Below, piece after piece: positions 25,528-36,193 of a stretch of 64,000 nt of DNA; positions within the stretch are counted from its first letter, which is position 1; each line of letters opens with the position of its first letter. This stretch comes from Strigamia acuminata (lineage: Eukaryota > Arthropoda > Chilopoda > Geophilomorpha > Linotaeniidae), in the NCBI GenBank assembly GCA_949358305.1, contig OX442314.1, positions 22,995,060 through 23,059,059 on the forward strand. Reading direction: 5' to 3'. The notes under the pieces are model-generated. The model had not been told where the DNA came from. It ran no database searches and was given only the letters and a program-made list of their open reading frames with translations. Both the position numbers and the translations under genes were made by a program.

Positions 25528-26815
25528 ACCTCCTTGAAGGTGGTCAGACGCGTGTCAAGAGGTTTTTACGACTCTGAAGGAACACTTGAGTCTTCAACAT
25601 AGCATGTTTTGCTTTTTTAAAAAAAATAAAAAAAATTATGATAACTTTAACTGGAATTTTGGAACATAGATGGCGACACTATTGCGGGAAGTTCAACAGA
25701 AACAAATCGCAAACTCCTAATCTCGAAATTTTCATATTTTAATATGTATAGAGAAGATTGACTCCTTAATCTCCTAATGTTCGGCAAGAATAAAGTATCA
25801 TTTCCTTCCTATTTTTATAATGTAAACAAAAATCGAAAAAAAAAGCAGAGGAGTGGGGGTGTGGGGACCCCTTTCAGCAGGAAATTGAAGCAATCAGTCA
25901 TAAAGTTCAAAGCAGGTTACTTGTTGAAAAGAAATAAAGCAATTTTATTTTTATACTTGAGGTAAGAGGTAAGAGGAATGAAGTTATTCGTCTAAACCTT
26001 TTTGTTATGGGGTCTTGGGAGATCCCAGTAGCAATTACCACTCCCCCATTTGGGCAACTGTATACTTTTTAGATTGAATACTTTTTTTCCCTTTCTTCTT
26101 TCCATTTCACGTGGGTTTTTTTTTCTACTTCTTATTTGAGGAAGAAAACTCTGGAGACCTATTGCGCGAGTTTGATTTTAACTGAGATGAAAAGAAGCAG
26201 ATGCTTCCAAAAACGAGGCTAGTTGTTGCGGAGTTTTGGGAGGGGAAATCTTTGAAAAAGTTACAAAAGTAATAAAAGTTTTATGTCGCAATTTGAGTGT
26301 ATGAACAGGTTAACCAAGTTTACTTAGACGCGGTCATAAAAAATTGATTTTATGTATACATTTTATAGATTAAAGGGCGGAGAGCATTCTGAAAAATTGA
26401 AATCTCTTGCGTCACATGTTTTTGCTAAACTATATTACCGTTTATATGTGATTTATTTACATCGCACGATGTTTTAAAGTCATAATTTGCTCCGTATGAA
26501 TGATATATAAGTTTAATTTTAATTAGAAACAAAAAAAACCTTTTAGATGTCTGCTTCAGCTAAATAAACGAGAGGTTAAATTGAATGCTTTCGTGCAGTG
26601 CACTTCGAATAAATTATTTCTTATTTATATTAAATGTAATATAGGTTGTTTACTCGCTTGAGTTTGTTGTTGCACAAAAGGTTTTGAAGAGGCAAATTGA
26701 TGAAACCCAAAGAAATATATTCGCAAATGACTTTTTACCTAGCAACATTTAAGTTGCAGGGTTGGTTGCTGGGCAACCATATTAATTCGGGCTCGCGAGA
26801 GGGGCTTTTCAGGTT
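25528..26815. other. Non-coding stretch left of the copia element
   Basis: No gene is recognised. Positions 26749-26789 carry a 41-bp segment, starting TTAAGTTGCAGGGTTGG, that recurs in the same orientation on the other side of the copia element at 31503-31543. The remainder is AT-rich. Confidence 0.5.
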
Positions 26816-26820
26816 ACATT
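26816..26820. repeat. Target-site duplication, left (ACATT)
   Basis: ACATT lies directly outside the left LTR and recurs directly outside the right LTR at 31431-31435. A 5-bp duplication is what copia integrases produce. Confidence 0.9.
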
Positions 26821-26981
26821 TGTGAGTGTACGTGTGTGTGCAGAAAATGTAGGAAGAAGAAAGCTTTTTCAACAAGAAACTGATGAGATGTATATTCAAT
26901 ACAAGTAACACAATAATACAGAACATGCGCGCAGTGCGCGTTACCAAGCAACTTAAACTATGATAACATATATATCTCACA
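26821..26981 (-). repeat. 3' LTR of copia element
   Basis: 161 bp beginning TGTGAG and ending CTCACA, with terminal TG...CA and a 6-bp inverted end. Identical by eye to the copy at 31270-31430. It contains a GCGCGCAGTGCGCG inverted block and a TATATATAT run that may take part in promoter or RNA-processing functions, which is inference. Confidence 0.96.
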
Positions 26982-26993
26982 AATCCCCCTCAT
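26982..26993 (-). other. Polypurine tract of copia element
   Basis: Read on the minus strand the bases just before the 3' LTR are ATGAGGGGGATT. A G-rich purine run directly abutting the 3' LTR is the usual primer for plus-strand DNA synthesis in LTR retrotransposons. Confidence 0.85.
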
Positions 26994-27085
26994 AGGTTAT
27001 CATTTGTTTAAACTTAAAAAGAAAACTAACTCTAACAACAAACATGAATGAAAGAGAAAAACGAATAAAATATTAACAACAAAAA

Positions 27086-30000
27086 TTATTGTTCTTCTTC
27101 TTTCATCTTGGCATCATCTTGAAGACCCACACGATCACGGCCTTCTTCAAACTTGTCCTTTGCCAGCGGTTTAGTCAAGAAATCCGCAACCATTTCTGCT
27201 GAAGGAAGGTGGACCAGCTTGATATTTCCCAATTTTAGATCGTCCTTAATAAACATCATATGTCGATTCATATGCTTGGTCCGCCCAAACTGGTTTGAAC
27301 CACAAAGAACTTGAATGCCGGGTGTGCAGTCAGTGTAGATTGGTACGCATCTTGGCACGCAATCCCCCTCACCGACCTCGCTTAGGAAATCTCTTGCCCA
27401 TTTGATTATTTTGAGCAGTTCACAAATCGCAAGTATCTCGCTCTCGGTGGTGGACATCGCCACCAAACGTTGTCTTTTCGTTTTCCATCCGATAGTTGCG
27501 TCGCCGATCTTTAAAATCAAGCCCGTGTGTGACTTAGCATCTTGGGTTACACACCAACTTGCGTCCGCGAATCCTTGTAAGCTTCCTTCTTTGCTTGAGA
27601 AGAACAAACGCAAATCTTTTGTACCGTTGACATAACGCAAAACGCGTTTCGCTGCTCGAAAGTGCAGTTGGCGAGGATCTTTGGAGAAAGCTGAGAGAGC
27701 GCTCACAGCATATGACAAATCCGGACGAGAAACAATCATCAGGTGCATCAAAGAACCGATGATCTGCTGGTATAAATTCTGATCAACCTTCTTTGATTTG
27801 TCGAAGTCCTCCAAATCCTGTCCTGTTGCCATCGGCGTTTTCGCAGTGATCCCATTGAGTAAGTCAAATTTTGTCAAAATGTCGTTTACATATTTTTGTT
27901 GTCCCACGTATACTCCGTCCTTAGTGACCGAAATTTCCATTCCGAGAAGGAAGTGAACTTCCCCCATGTCGACTATTTCGAAAACCTTCTTTAGTCGTTT
28001 TAGTATCCGATCAAGAATTCTTTGTCTCGTGAAAGCAGCCAAAATATCGTCCACGTACACGCCCAAAATTATGTAGTCATTTTTATGTCTATAAATATAG
28101 ACACACCGGTCGTTTATGAGCGGTTTCAAGCCAATCTTGATCAGTTCCTGGTCAAGTCGCTCGTTCCAGCATCGCCCCGACTGGCGCAACCCGTACAGGC
28201 TGCGTTCCAGTCGGCAAACGAGATCGTCTTGCTCGTAACCTTCCGGTTGTTCCATAAAGATGACTTCGTCCAACAATCCGTAAAGGTACGCGGTCTTAAT
28301 GTCGAACTGTCGCGTCAACAGTCCGTGTCTGGCTATCATCGAAAGTATGATCCGGAGCGACTCCATCCTCACTACGGGCGAAAAAGTCTCCGTGAAATCC
28401 ACACCAGGTCGTTGGGAATACCCCACCGCCACCAGGCGTGCCTTATACTTATTGACGCTTCTGTCGGCATTAAGTTTAATGCGGAAAATCCATTTGCTTT
28501 TCACCGTCACTGTCTGTCTTTCCCTCTTTACAAGTGTCCATACTTTATTGATGTGTAGAGAATTAATCTCGCTGTCCATCGCTTCTTGCCATTTCTTTCT
28601 GTCATTGCAGTTTACCGCCTCTACGTAAGTTTCAGGAGTGAACAGCTCTTCCACACACTCTATTGCAGCATTGACCGCCTCTTGTTGCGCTGCTATGCGC
28701 TCCGAGCGTCGCACTCCCTCTTGTTGCAATCGCTCTTCGCGCTGCGCAAGCTGTTCCGCCAGTCTCTGCTCAAGCGCCGCTTTCGTCGCGCCCCTGGGTC
28801 GCCCCACCTGCACCGGCTGAAGTGGCTGCGGTGCGGCGTCGTCAACAGCGATAACCGGGTGTTCGACCTCGTCTTGAGCGTCCTGCAACTCGTTCACCGG
28901 TTCAACAGGAAAAATGGCGTCTTCCTCTTCTTGGCAAAAACGTTGCTTTGCCCCCTCATCGTTTAAACCAAAAACGTCTGCACCTCGCACCTCCTCATTG
29001 AATCCTACCGTCCTGCCCTCTTCTACTTTACCGTCTTTCGGAACGTAAATTCGATAGGCTTTCCTGTCGACTGAATAACCGACAAATATGCCGTGTTTGG
29101 CTTTCGGATCCAATTTCCGTCGCTTTTCCTCCGGTATGTGCAAAAAGGCTTCGCAACCAAAAATCCGCAAGAATGCAACTGTCGTCTTGTGTTTCGACCA
29201 TAACTCCTCGGGTGTAAAATCCCCATTCGGCTTGGTAAACGATCTATTTTTGACATAGACCGATGTGGCGATCGCTTCGGCCCAAAACTTCAAAGGAAGG
29301 CCCGATTTGATTAGCAGTGTCCGAGCCGCCTCTACCAGCGTACGATTCGCTCTCTCAGAAATTCCATTACTAGAAGGATTAAAGGGAACCGTAAGCTCGT
29401 GCAGAATGCCCTCAGATTCGAAAAAACGCTTGAAATTTGCATTGACAAATTCCCCACCGTTGTCACTTCTAAACCTTTTGAGTTTGTAGCCAGTTTGCTT
29501 CTCTGCCATGTTCTTGAATATTTCAAAATGTTCAAAGCATTGAGATTTCTCCCGCAAGAAAAACGCGAATTTTTTGCGTGTAAAATCATCAGTTAGAATC
29601 AAAGCATACTTGCTGCCTCCCAGCGATGCAGTCTGAAACGGTCCAACCATATCCCCATGAATAAGTTGCAAAACTTCAGATGACTGCTTCCCCTTGACTC
29701 TTTTGTACGGGCTTCTCGTCATTTTTCCCAACGTGCATGCAGTGCATTTTTCCAAATGCACGTCCGCATATTCCAGCCCGTGCACAATCTGTTTGTCTCG
29801 CATTTTATCTATTGCACGCTCATTTAAATGACACAGTCGCTCATGCCACAATTCCTTGCTGGCTGGGCGAGGTTGCACAGAAACTGCGTTGGCTTCCTCT
29901 CCAACCCATTGGTGCAGTAAATACATGCTGCCATTTAATGTTCCTGTTGCAATCGTCATTCCTCTTGGGTCCTTAATTTCCGCGACTTTATTGTTGAATG

Positions 30001-31150
30001 AAATCGCATAATTATTAGCGGTAAGACGTGGAATTGACAACAGATTGCCTTTCAACTCTGGCACAAATAAGACGTCGAGGAGCAAAATCTTCATGAATTC
30101 CGTTTCTGAAAGCTTGCATCTCAAAATGATATTCCCTTTCCCCGTAGCCAACAATTTTGCGCCCTTTTTGGCTGTGGTGACCACTGCTTCGATTTCCTTG
30201 AAAGTCCCAAACAATTCCCGTTTTCCAGACATATGCGCCGACGCGCCGGAATCGAGAATCCACTCGTCTTGACAATCGTCGCCGCCCAAATCGACGACAA
30301 AAGCATGCTGGATAACCGCTTCCTGTTGTGCTATTTTTGCCGTGGCTGCCTCTCTTGGTCGTTGTGACGCTGGACTCGGCCTCTTTTCGGGGTAGCGCTG
30401 CCAACAATTCTTGGCAATGTGGCCACTTTTACCACATTCATAACAGGCTGATTTTGAAACGTTTTTCAACTTCTTGCCGCCCGAATTACGTCCCACCTGC
30501 GCCTTGAACGCAACCGTCACGTTGTCCACGGTCTGTCCCTTTGAGTGGAATGTCGCCCACTGATCTTCCATTTTCAGTGACCGTCGCAAATCTTCAAATT
30601 TCGCGTCTGCCGCGTCACGATAATTTCGTGCAATATTGCCATATTTTGGCAAAAGTCCTCGTGTCGTGTAATGAAGAATCTCGCGGTCCGAAACAACCTT
30701 TCCTACCGCTTTGGCTTTTGCCTGAATCGACTTGGCCCTGTTCAAGTAACCATCCGTCGACTCGTCGTGTCTCATGCGCAGCTCCGCAAGTTCCGAACCA
30801 GCGTCAATTTGTCGCTCTTCCGTGGTACCTGCGTACTGCGCTTTCAACGCCTCCCAAAGCGCCTTGGCCTCGGTAAAAGCCATACAGTTTGTGGCTTCTT
30901 CGTCCGACATCGTTAAAACTATAATCCCTAAAGCCTCGTCATTATTTTTGGCCCACGCTTCGTGCTTCTTCAGCGCGTCTGCATACGTTGCATCCGTCGC
31001 GTCGGGCACTATCGGCTCCGGTTTCGTGATGACGCCTTTCAAACCTTTTGCAGCTAGAAGTGTCCCCACTTTGAATTGCCAAGTAAAATAGTTTTGAGGT
31101 TTTAGAAGTTCAATTCGATTCAAAGATGTACTTGCAATCGCATCCGCCAT
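27086..31150 (-). CDS. gag-pol: Copia gag-pol polyprotein
   Basis: A single uninterrupted 1354-residue frame from ATG at 31150. Domain order is that of Ty1/copia: gag core (about 1-205); CCHC zinc knuckle CYECGKSGHIAKNC (C236, C239, H244, C249); aspartic protease LDSGAS (D300); integrase with HHCC zinc site (H436, H441, C469, C472) and D,D-35-E catalytic residues D500, D563, E599; reverse transcriptase with FDIKTAYLYG (D950) and YVDD (1032-1035); RNase H with D1196, E1236, D1274 and D1323. Integrase precedes reverse transcriptase, which separates copia from gypsy elements. No stop, frameshift or missing catalytic residue was seen. Gag and Pol share one frame, so their ratio would need splicing, processing or decay rather than frameshifting. 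It packages and reverse-transcribes its own RNA in cytoplasmic particles and integrates in the nucleus. Confidence 0.96.
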   Translation of the reverse strand: MADAIASTSLNRIELLKPQNYFTWQFKVGTLLAAKGLKGVITKPEPIVPDATDATYADALKKHEAWAKNNDEALGIIVLTMSDEEATNCMAFTEAKALWEALKAQYAGTTEERQIDAGSELAELRMRHDESTDGYLNRAKSIQAKAKAVGKVVSDREILHYTTRGLLPKYGNIARNYRDAADAKFEDLRRSLKMEDQWATFHSKGQTVDNVTVAFKAQVGRNSGGKKLKNVSKSACYECGKSGHIAKNCWQRYPEKRPSPASQRPREAATAKIAQQEAVIQHAFVVDLGGDDCQDEWILDSGASAHMSGKRELFGTFKEIEAVVTTAKKGAKLLATGKGNIILRCKLSETEFMKILLLDVLFVPELKGNLLSIPRLTANNYAISFNNKVAEIKDPRGMTIATGTLNGSMYLLHQWVGEEANAVSVQPRPASKELWHERLCHLNERAIDKMRDKQIVHGLEYADVHLEKCTACTLGKMTRSPYKRVKGKQSSEVLQLIHGDMVGPFQTASLGGSKYALILTDDFTRKKFAFFLREKSQCFEHFEIFKNMAEKQTGYKLKRFRSDNGGEFVNANFKRFFESEGILHELTVPFNPSSNGISERANRTLVEAARTLLIKSGLPLKFWAEAIATSVYVKNRSFTKPNGDFTPEELWSKHKTTVAFLRIFGCEAFLHIPEEKRRKLDPKAKHGIFVGYSVDRKAYRIYVPKDGKVEEGRTVGFNEEVRGADVFGLNDEGAKQRFCQEEEDAIFPVEPVNELQDAQDEVEHPVIAVDDAAPQPLQPVQVGRPRGATKAALEQRLAEQLAQREERLQQEGVRRSERIAAQQEAVNAAIECVEELFTPETYVEAVNCNDRKKWQEAMDSEINSLHINKVWTLVKRERQTVTVKSKWIFRIKLNADRSVNKYKARLVAVGYSQRPGVDFTETFSPVVRMESLRIILSMIARHGLLTRQFDIKTAYLYGLLDEVIFMEQPEGYEQDDLVCRLERSLYGLRQSGRCWNERLDQELIKIGLKPLINDRCVYIYRHKNDYIILGVYVDDILAAFTRQRILDRILKRLKKVFEIVDMGEVHFLLGMEISVTKDGVYVGQQKYVNDILTKFDLLNGITAKTPMATGQDLEDFDKSKKVDQNLYQQIIGSLMHLMIVSRPDLSYAVSALSAFSKDPRQLHFRAAKRVLRYVNGTKDLRLFFSSKEGSLQGFADASWCVTQDAKSHTGLILKIGDATIGWKTKRQRLVAMSTTESEILAICELLKIIKWARDFLSEVGEGDCVPRCVPIYTDCTPGIQVLCGSNQFGRTKHMNRHMMFIKDDLKLGNIKLVHLPSAEMVADFLTKPLAKDKFEEGRDRVGLQDDAKMKEEEQ

Positions 31151-31247
31151 CTTCCTTGTTCGATCGTTACGCCTTGTTTTTCAATTCTTCTTTCACCGCA
31201 AATTCTCCACAAATCGTCGCCAAAATGGAACGTTTCTATCTTGCAAA

Positions 31248-31267
31248 GAAACCATCCTCTGCTACCA
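31248..31267 (-). other. Primer-binding site for initiator tRNA-Met
   Basis: The plus strand reads GAAACCATCCTCTGCTACCA, which matches the 3' end of animal initiator tRNA-Met including the CCA tail. The minus-strand element RNA therefore has a 20-nt complement beginning TGGTAGCAGAGG, two bases inside the 5' LTR. It primes minus-strand DNA synthesis. Confidence 0.9.
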
Positions 31268-31269
31268 CT

Positions 31270-31430
31270 TGTGAGTGTACGTGTGTGTGCAGAAAATGTA
31301 GGAAGAAGAAAGCTTTTTCAACAAGAAACTGATGAGATGTATATTCAATACAAGTAACACAATAATACAGAACATGCGCGCAGTGCGCGTTACCAAGCAA
31401 CTTAAACTATGATAACATATATATCTCACA
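31270..31430 (-). repeat. 5' LTR of copia element
   Basis: 161 bp, identical by eye to 26821-26981 and bounded by TG...CA. It should carry the promoter for the minus-strand transcript. The outer flank is the target duplication at 31431-31435. Confidence 0.96.
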
Positions 31431-31435
31431 ACATT
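31431..31435. repeat. Target-site duplication, right (ACATT)
   Basis: Second copy of the 5-bp sequence found at 26816-26820; it marks the pre-insertion site. Confidence 0.9.
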
Positions 31436-34400
31436 TACAGTATCTCTTCCTTTTCTTGATTTTCCAACGTCTTCAGTATGCTTTTAAGACTGAACGTCAT
31501 CATTAAGTTGCAGGGTTGGTTGCCTGGCAACTGTATTAGTTCGTTTTTTTAAAAAATTGAACATACTCCGTATTAAACAATGGAAAAATGTTTAACATTT
31601 GGTTTTTTTGGTAAAAGGTGAAAGTGAAAAACACAGGAAGTGTAGAATTCAGTATATTGTGTGGTAAAATGAGGACAACAGGTGGGAACTAATATATACG
31701 GTACCCGGAGTTTTTGTAGTGAGATCCATTGTGCCTATAGCAAATCCCAAGAAATCGCTTCGTGATCCGCTAAGGGTAGGAGGGCTGGCGACCCCTTTCT
31801 TTCAGCCATCGAGGATCAAAATAAATAGACGTTTTAGGTCTGAAAAGAATTACAAACAAAAATTGGGATTTCGTTCGTGCTCTATGTTTTTGTTTATTGT
31901 TTGTTGGCTTTACAATTTTTATTTTATTTGTTTTATTTTATTTGTTTATTTTTGTGTGGTAATGCAGTAGGGATCATGTTTCGGTTGAGCGAAGCATTGG
32001 TTGGGATTGGTGGTTGTTCTCAGAGCAACAGCAAATTTAGGAGTTTGTTTAGATAACTTGGAGTCTTTTGAGTGATGTTTTATGGATACGAGTAAGTGAC
32101 GATTTGGATTGAAAATTACTACTTTGTAGAATTCTTTAAATATTTTTATTTGTCTGTTGTTTTTCAACACTGGCGAGAGAACTTACTTACAGTCGGTAAC
32201 TTGATGCCAAATTCAAACATTAAATTCTATTTTGCACTTGAAGAGACAAAAGTTTAAAATTTGTTTACAGCTCGTGAAAGCAAACACAAATGTTTTAAAT
32301 TTGTTTCTAGCACATGAAAACACAAAAGTTTACAATGATTTACTGCACCTGTTATTTTTTCTAAAACTTGTGCATTTGTTGCGTTTATCTGTGTGCAGAC
32401 ACTAGCTGCATTCAAAAATTAAAATATTTTGTGTTTTACTTCAATTTTAAAACAAAAATGACATCATTCCCTGTCCTATTTATTAAATTAAACTATATTA
32501 ATTATTTATTTATAATTATAATTATATTTAATAATTGGTTTATTATAATTATTATAATAAGTCATAATTTAAACTTAAAATACACTTAAACTAAAATTGT
32601 ATTTTTATTTATTAATGCAGCTACTGATTTTTTAGTTTGATTTTGGTATCAAGACACCAGATGTAATTGATTAAATTTAGGTGAAATAATTAATTGGATT
32701 TAGGTGAAATTCAATTGGATTTAGGTGAAATTCAATTGAATTTAGGTGAAATTCAATTGAATTTAGGTGAAATACAATTTAAATTTGGTTAATTATGCAT
32801 TTGGAGTGATGGACTCCTTGGAAACCAGATCTGATACTTTTTGGAAGCAGCGAGCACCATTAATTTAATGTGCATTTGACCCGCCCCACCCACTCCCCAT
32901 AATTATATAACATCCATTTTAAATTCTGAGAATTCTAATAAATTTTTTATATATAGTATGTTTAATTTTAACGAGGTACATTTTTTTTTACTAATGACAT
33001 CCTACCCTGTGCTCTACAACAGCCATCAAAAATCAAAAATTAGATTATTTAAATTTTATTTTTATACGCCTGTAATAAGCATATAGCCACAGCTGCAGCA
33101 ACCATTCCAGCCAATCAATGAGCTGTCCAGACTGACAAACCGTTAACTTTGACTTTTCAGTTGCATTTAAGTAATCATTTCCCTCGGGCTTCTTCGCAGA
33201 ACATTCAACTTTAAAGTTAGTACATTGAATGACATGCGGAATGAGATGTTACAGAATTTGAGCTAATCGCCAGGCACTTGTTTGAAATGTACATTTGCCA
33301 CCATGGGTATCATTGGACACATGAACATAACATTTTATCCTTGTACACACTGATTCCCTATAAACTGACCTCTGCTTTGACCATAAACATGGCACTTGAA
33401 CAGACATTGGATCGAATTGCCTTGGAGTATTGATGGACAGAGGGATGCGACAAAGTTTTATTGGTGATTTTTTTGTCGGTGAAAATGATAATCTCTACGC
33501 AGTTATTTCTGTCAGGTTTGGGGAACACATCGTACGATTAATGCTTACATCGTAATTTGCCCATTTGATTAATGTAAATATGCCAATAACATGGGCGCGA
33601 TCGATGAAAGAGAAAGATGAGATCTGAGATTAGGACAAGAAAAATTGCATTTAACTGGGTTGGGACAGAACTTTATATACAAAATGGTTATTAATGCTAC
33701 AGTAGTGTTTTCAGAATGGTACTTATGTGTCAAGTTATAACCATATAAAGTTGTTCTATAAAAGTGAGTTAGAAACAGAATGTGTGTTGGCTGCAGCACG
33801 GTGCCATATGCATATCAATCAACTGGCCAACCGGAAATGATGGTTTGTGTTGGAAATAAATCAGGGTATTGAAGTCAGAACGATTTTAGTGTGCTTTATA
33901 TTCAACAGTTTGGTTGGTTTGCTCGCGATCATGCTAGCTGCAGCATGATGCTGTGTACTAAATTTATCACGATTTTAATCAATGGATTATCTCAAATTTG
34001 TTGCTATGGTGAGCTTAGTTTGGCTCAGCGTAAGAATTGTTCAAGTTGTAAGGAGCATATTAAGCTAGGTGATGTTTAAATTAATCTTGAGATTGAGAAG
34101 ATATGAATTTTTTTAAACTTAGAGTGACAAAATAGGTCGGGCGCCATGTTGGAAAAATCATAAGACACTTGCAACGGTTTGGCTTCTTATTTTATAATAT
34201 AAGATATTATAATTCAGGTCATAGTTATAATTATACTCTGTTACAAATGTATAAGCTTATAACTTGACTTTTTATAACCTTCAAATACGCTTTATGTTGT
34301 TTACCGGATTTGCTCTGCTCATTTAAAATTAAAAGCAATTTTCGTTCTTTTTACTTATTTAAATCTCCATTTCTTGGTCTATTGGGCCTGCAAGGACAAA

Positions 34401-36193
34401 AATATACAATGTTAGGACTATCTAAATAAAAAATAAATAAAATAAATAAATCGTTACGTGACAACTGTGTAAGTCACGTCGAGACTGGACAAAAAAAGAA
34501 GACCTTTTTAAAAGAACAAGGAAGAAATTATTGTGAAAAGAAGATAGGAACCGAGCGGAATAAAACATTTCATTATAGTGAGTACAGCCCTTTTTCAGGA
34601 GCCGGAGCTGTATCATCACTTTGCGGCTCATCGGTTTTTTGGGGCCGAGAGCCAAGACCCGAGCACAGAGGACTCTGGTCATCATCTTCTAAGTAGAATA
34701 CCAAACAGGCCTTGAGCTTCAAAACCACTATTTATACACTTGAAATCAGCCATGAAGATTTGAAGACGTGTAGGAAGCTCAGGTGCAATAGGTAGAGGGA
34801 GTTATGTCTATAAAAAAAATGATTGAATGTCCGGTTGGCTTGATTGCGAACAAGGGAAAAAAATGTATGGTCACTGATTACCTATCCTCGAGGGTGTTAA
34901 TTACACTTTCTCACAGTGAGTTTGTTTTTTTTTCTTACTTTTTTCTTTTTTTTTTCAAGTTTGTCGTGCGCAGAGAGTGTGGAATACAATGTGTTTCGAG
35001 CTCTGTTATTCTGAGGAATTTAATAAATTCAGAGTGGTAAAATGGCAGAGAGTGTTTGTAATTATGCCGGTTTAATTGCAGGATATTGCTGCAGTGAGAA
35101 ATTATTAAAAATGACGTTTCCAAATTAAAAGTACTTAACAAATACTGGGGAATTTTGACTCGTGCAGTTAAATTAAGTTTAAATTCATGCAGACTCTGGT
35201 TTTGATAGAAACATCATATTTCTGCATTTGTGAAATTATTCTAGATTTTTTTTTTTATATTTCTTTACATTTTTTTGGTGGAATCATTTGTCATTTTTAA
35301 CTTAAGGAATGGAAGTTTTGACTAAAGTAAAGCAGAAAAAAAAATTTAATGTGTTATTTTTTAAAAAATGCTAATGTAACAACCTGACAAGATTCAGAAA
35401 AAATGACACCCATTCACACTTCAAGAATATCAACTAGTTTATTAATGGGGAAAAAAGGATTACTGTTGCTGTATATTTCAGATTGTGTGATCTAAGTCTA
35501 CAAAAGGGTCGTTGATCATTGGATATATGGCGTAAAGCACTCAATTGATTTCGGTTTTCGATCTGGCATTAGAAAGCCGTTGACATCAGCCAATGGTGTC
35601 CCATACAAATGTGCAGTCTTTCCATTTACCACTGTGTCTAACCTAACCGGGAAACAGGGCCTTTATGATAAATGTACAATGGGCACATTGAATAGATCGT
35701 GTACCGTTTTAAATTGCTGCAAAACTGCATGTTTTAATTACATTAGCATAAACCTTACTACCATATAAAGTGCACGCTTTGTGAAAGCAGTTTCGGCGTA
35801 AATAGTAGCAAAAAGTCGTATTTTAGGTGTTTGTGTTTATATATTTTTAAAACAAAAACGCGACCACTTAAAGCACTAAAATCTGTTTCAAAATTATCGC
35901 AAAATCAGAGAAATTTGTGCTGGCCAGTTTACACCAGTGCTAGCGAATGCCAGCGCCACTGAAGTTTAACCAAACAAGCGCCAGTGCCACTAGTCTTGAC
36001 ACGCGCTCAAACAACTCTGGCTATTTATTATTTAAATTGCTGTAAGTTTGCGTTTTTTGTTTTTAATGGACTTTGGAGAGGCCCGTTGGGCTGGGGGGCC
36101 GGGCCAAGTGTCCCTGCTAGCCACCGTCTTCTCTAACTGGGCCTGCTGGGAATAATTATCTGACAACTCCCAACAGAAGCTTCAATTTGATGT
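31436..36193. other. Non-coding stretch right of the copia element
   Basis: No gene is recognised. It contains the second copy of the flank repeat (31503-31543) and the 21-bp minisatellite listed separately. ORFs are short and A/T-driven. Positions 35930-36010 repeat GCCAGTGC/GCCACT words without a clear period. Confidence 0.4.
32674..32790. repeat. 21-bp minisatellite (TTTAGGTGAAATTCAATTG)
   Basis: About five tandem copies of a 21-bp unit, TTTAGGTGAAATTCAATTG plus two bases; the middle copies are nearly identical and the outer ones diverged. No open frame or known function is attached. Confidence 0.85.

Larger units (their letters stand above)
26821..31430 (-). mobile_element. Complete Ty1/copia LTR retrotransposon
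   Basis: A 4610-bp element transcribed on the minus strand. It has all expected parts in order: 5' LTR (31270-31430), primer-binding site (31248-31267), a 119-bp leader, one gag-pol frame (27086-31150), polypurine tract (26982-26993) and 3' LTR (26821-26981), with ACATT duplicated on both sides. The two LTRs show no difference when read side by side. LTRs are identical at insertion and then diverge, so this insertion is recent. The intact frame and complete signals make it a good candidate for an active or very recently active element. The LTRs are short compared with many LTR elements. Confidence 0.96.

Noticed and set aside
28022-28966. Plus-strand open frames of 126-178 codons
   Set aside because: They are antisense shadows of the copia pol gene, whose codon use keeps the opposite strand open.
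32674-32790. Regular short repeats as a CRISPR array
   Set aside because: There are no unique spacers between repeats, no cas genes, and the DNA is eukaryotic.
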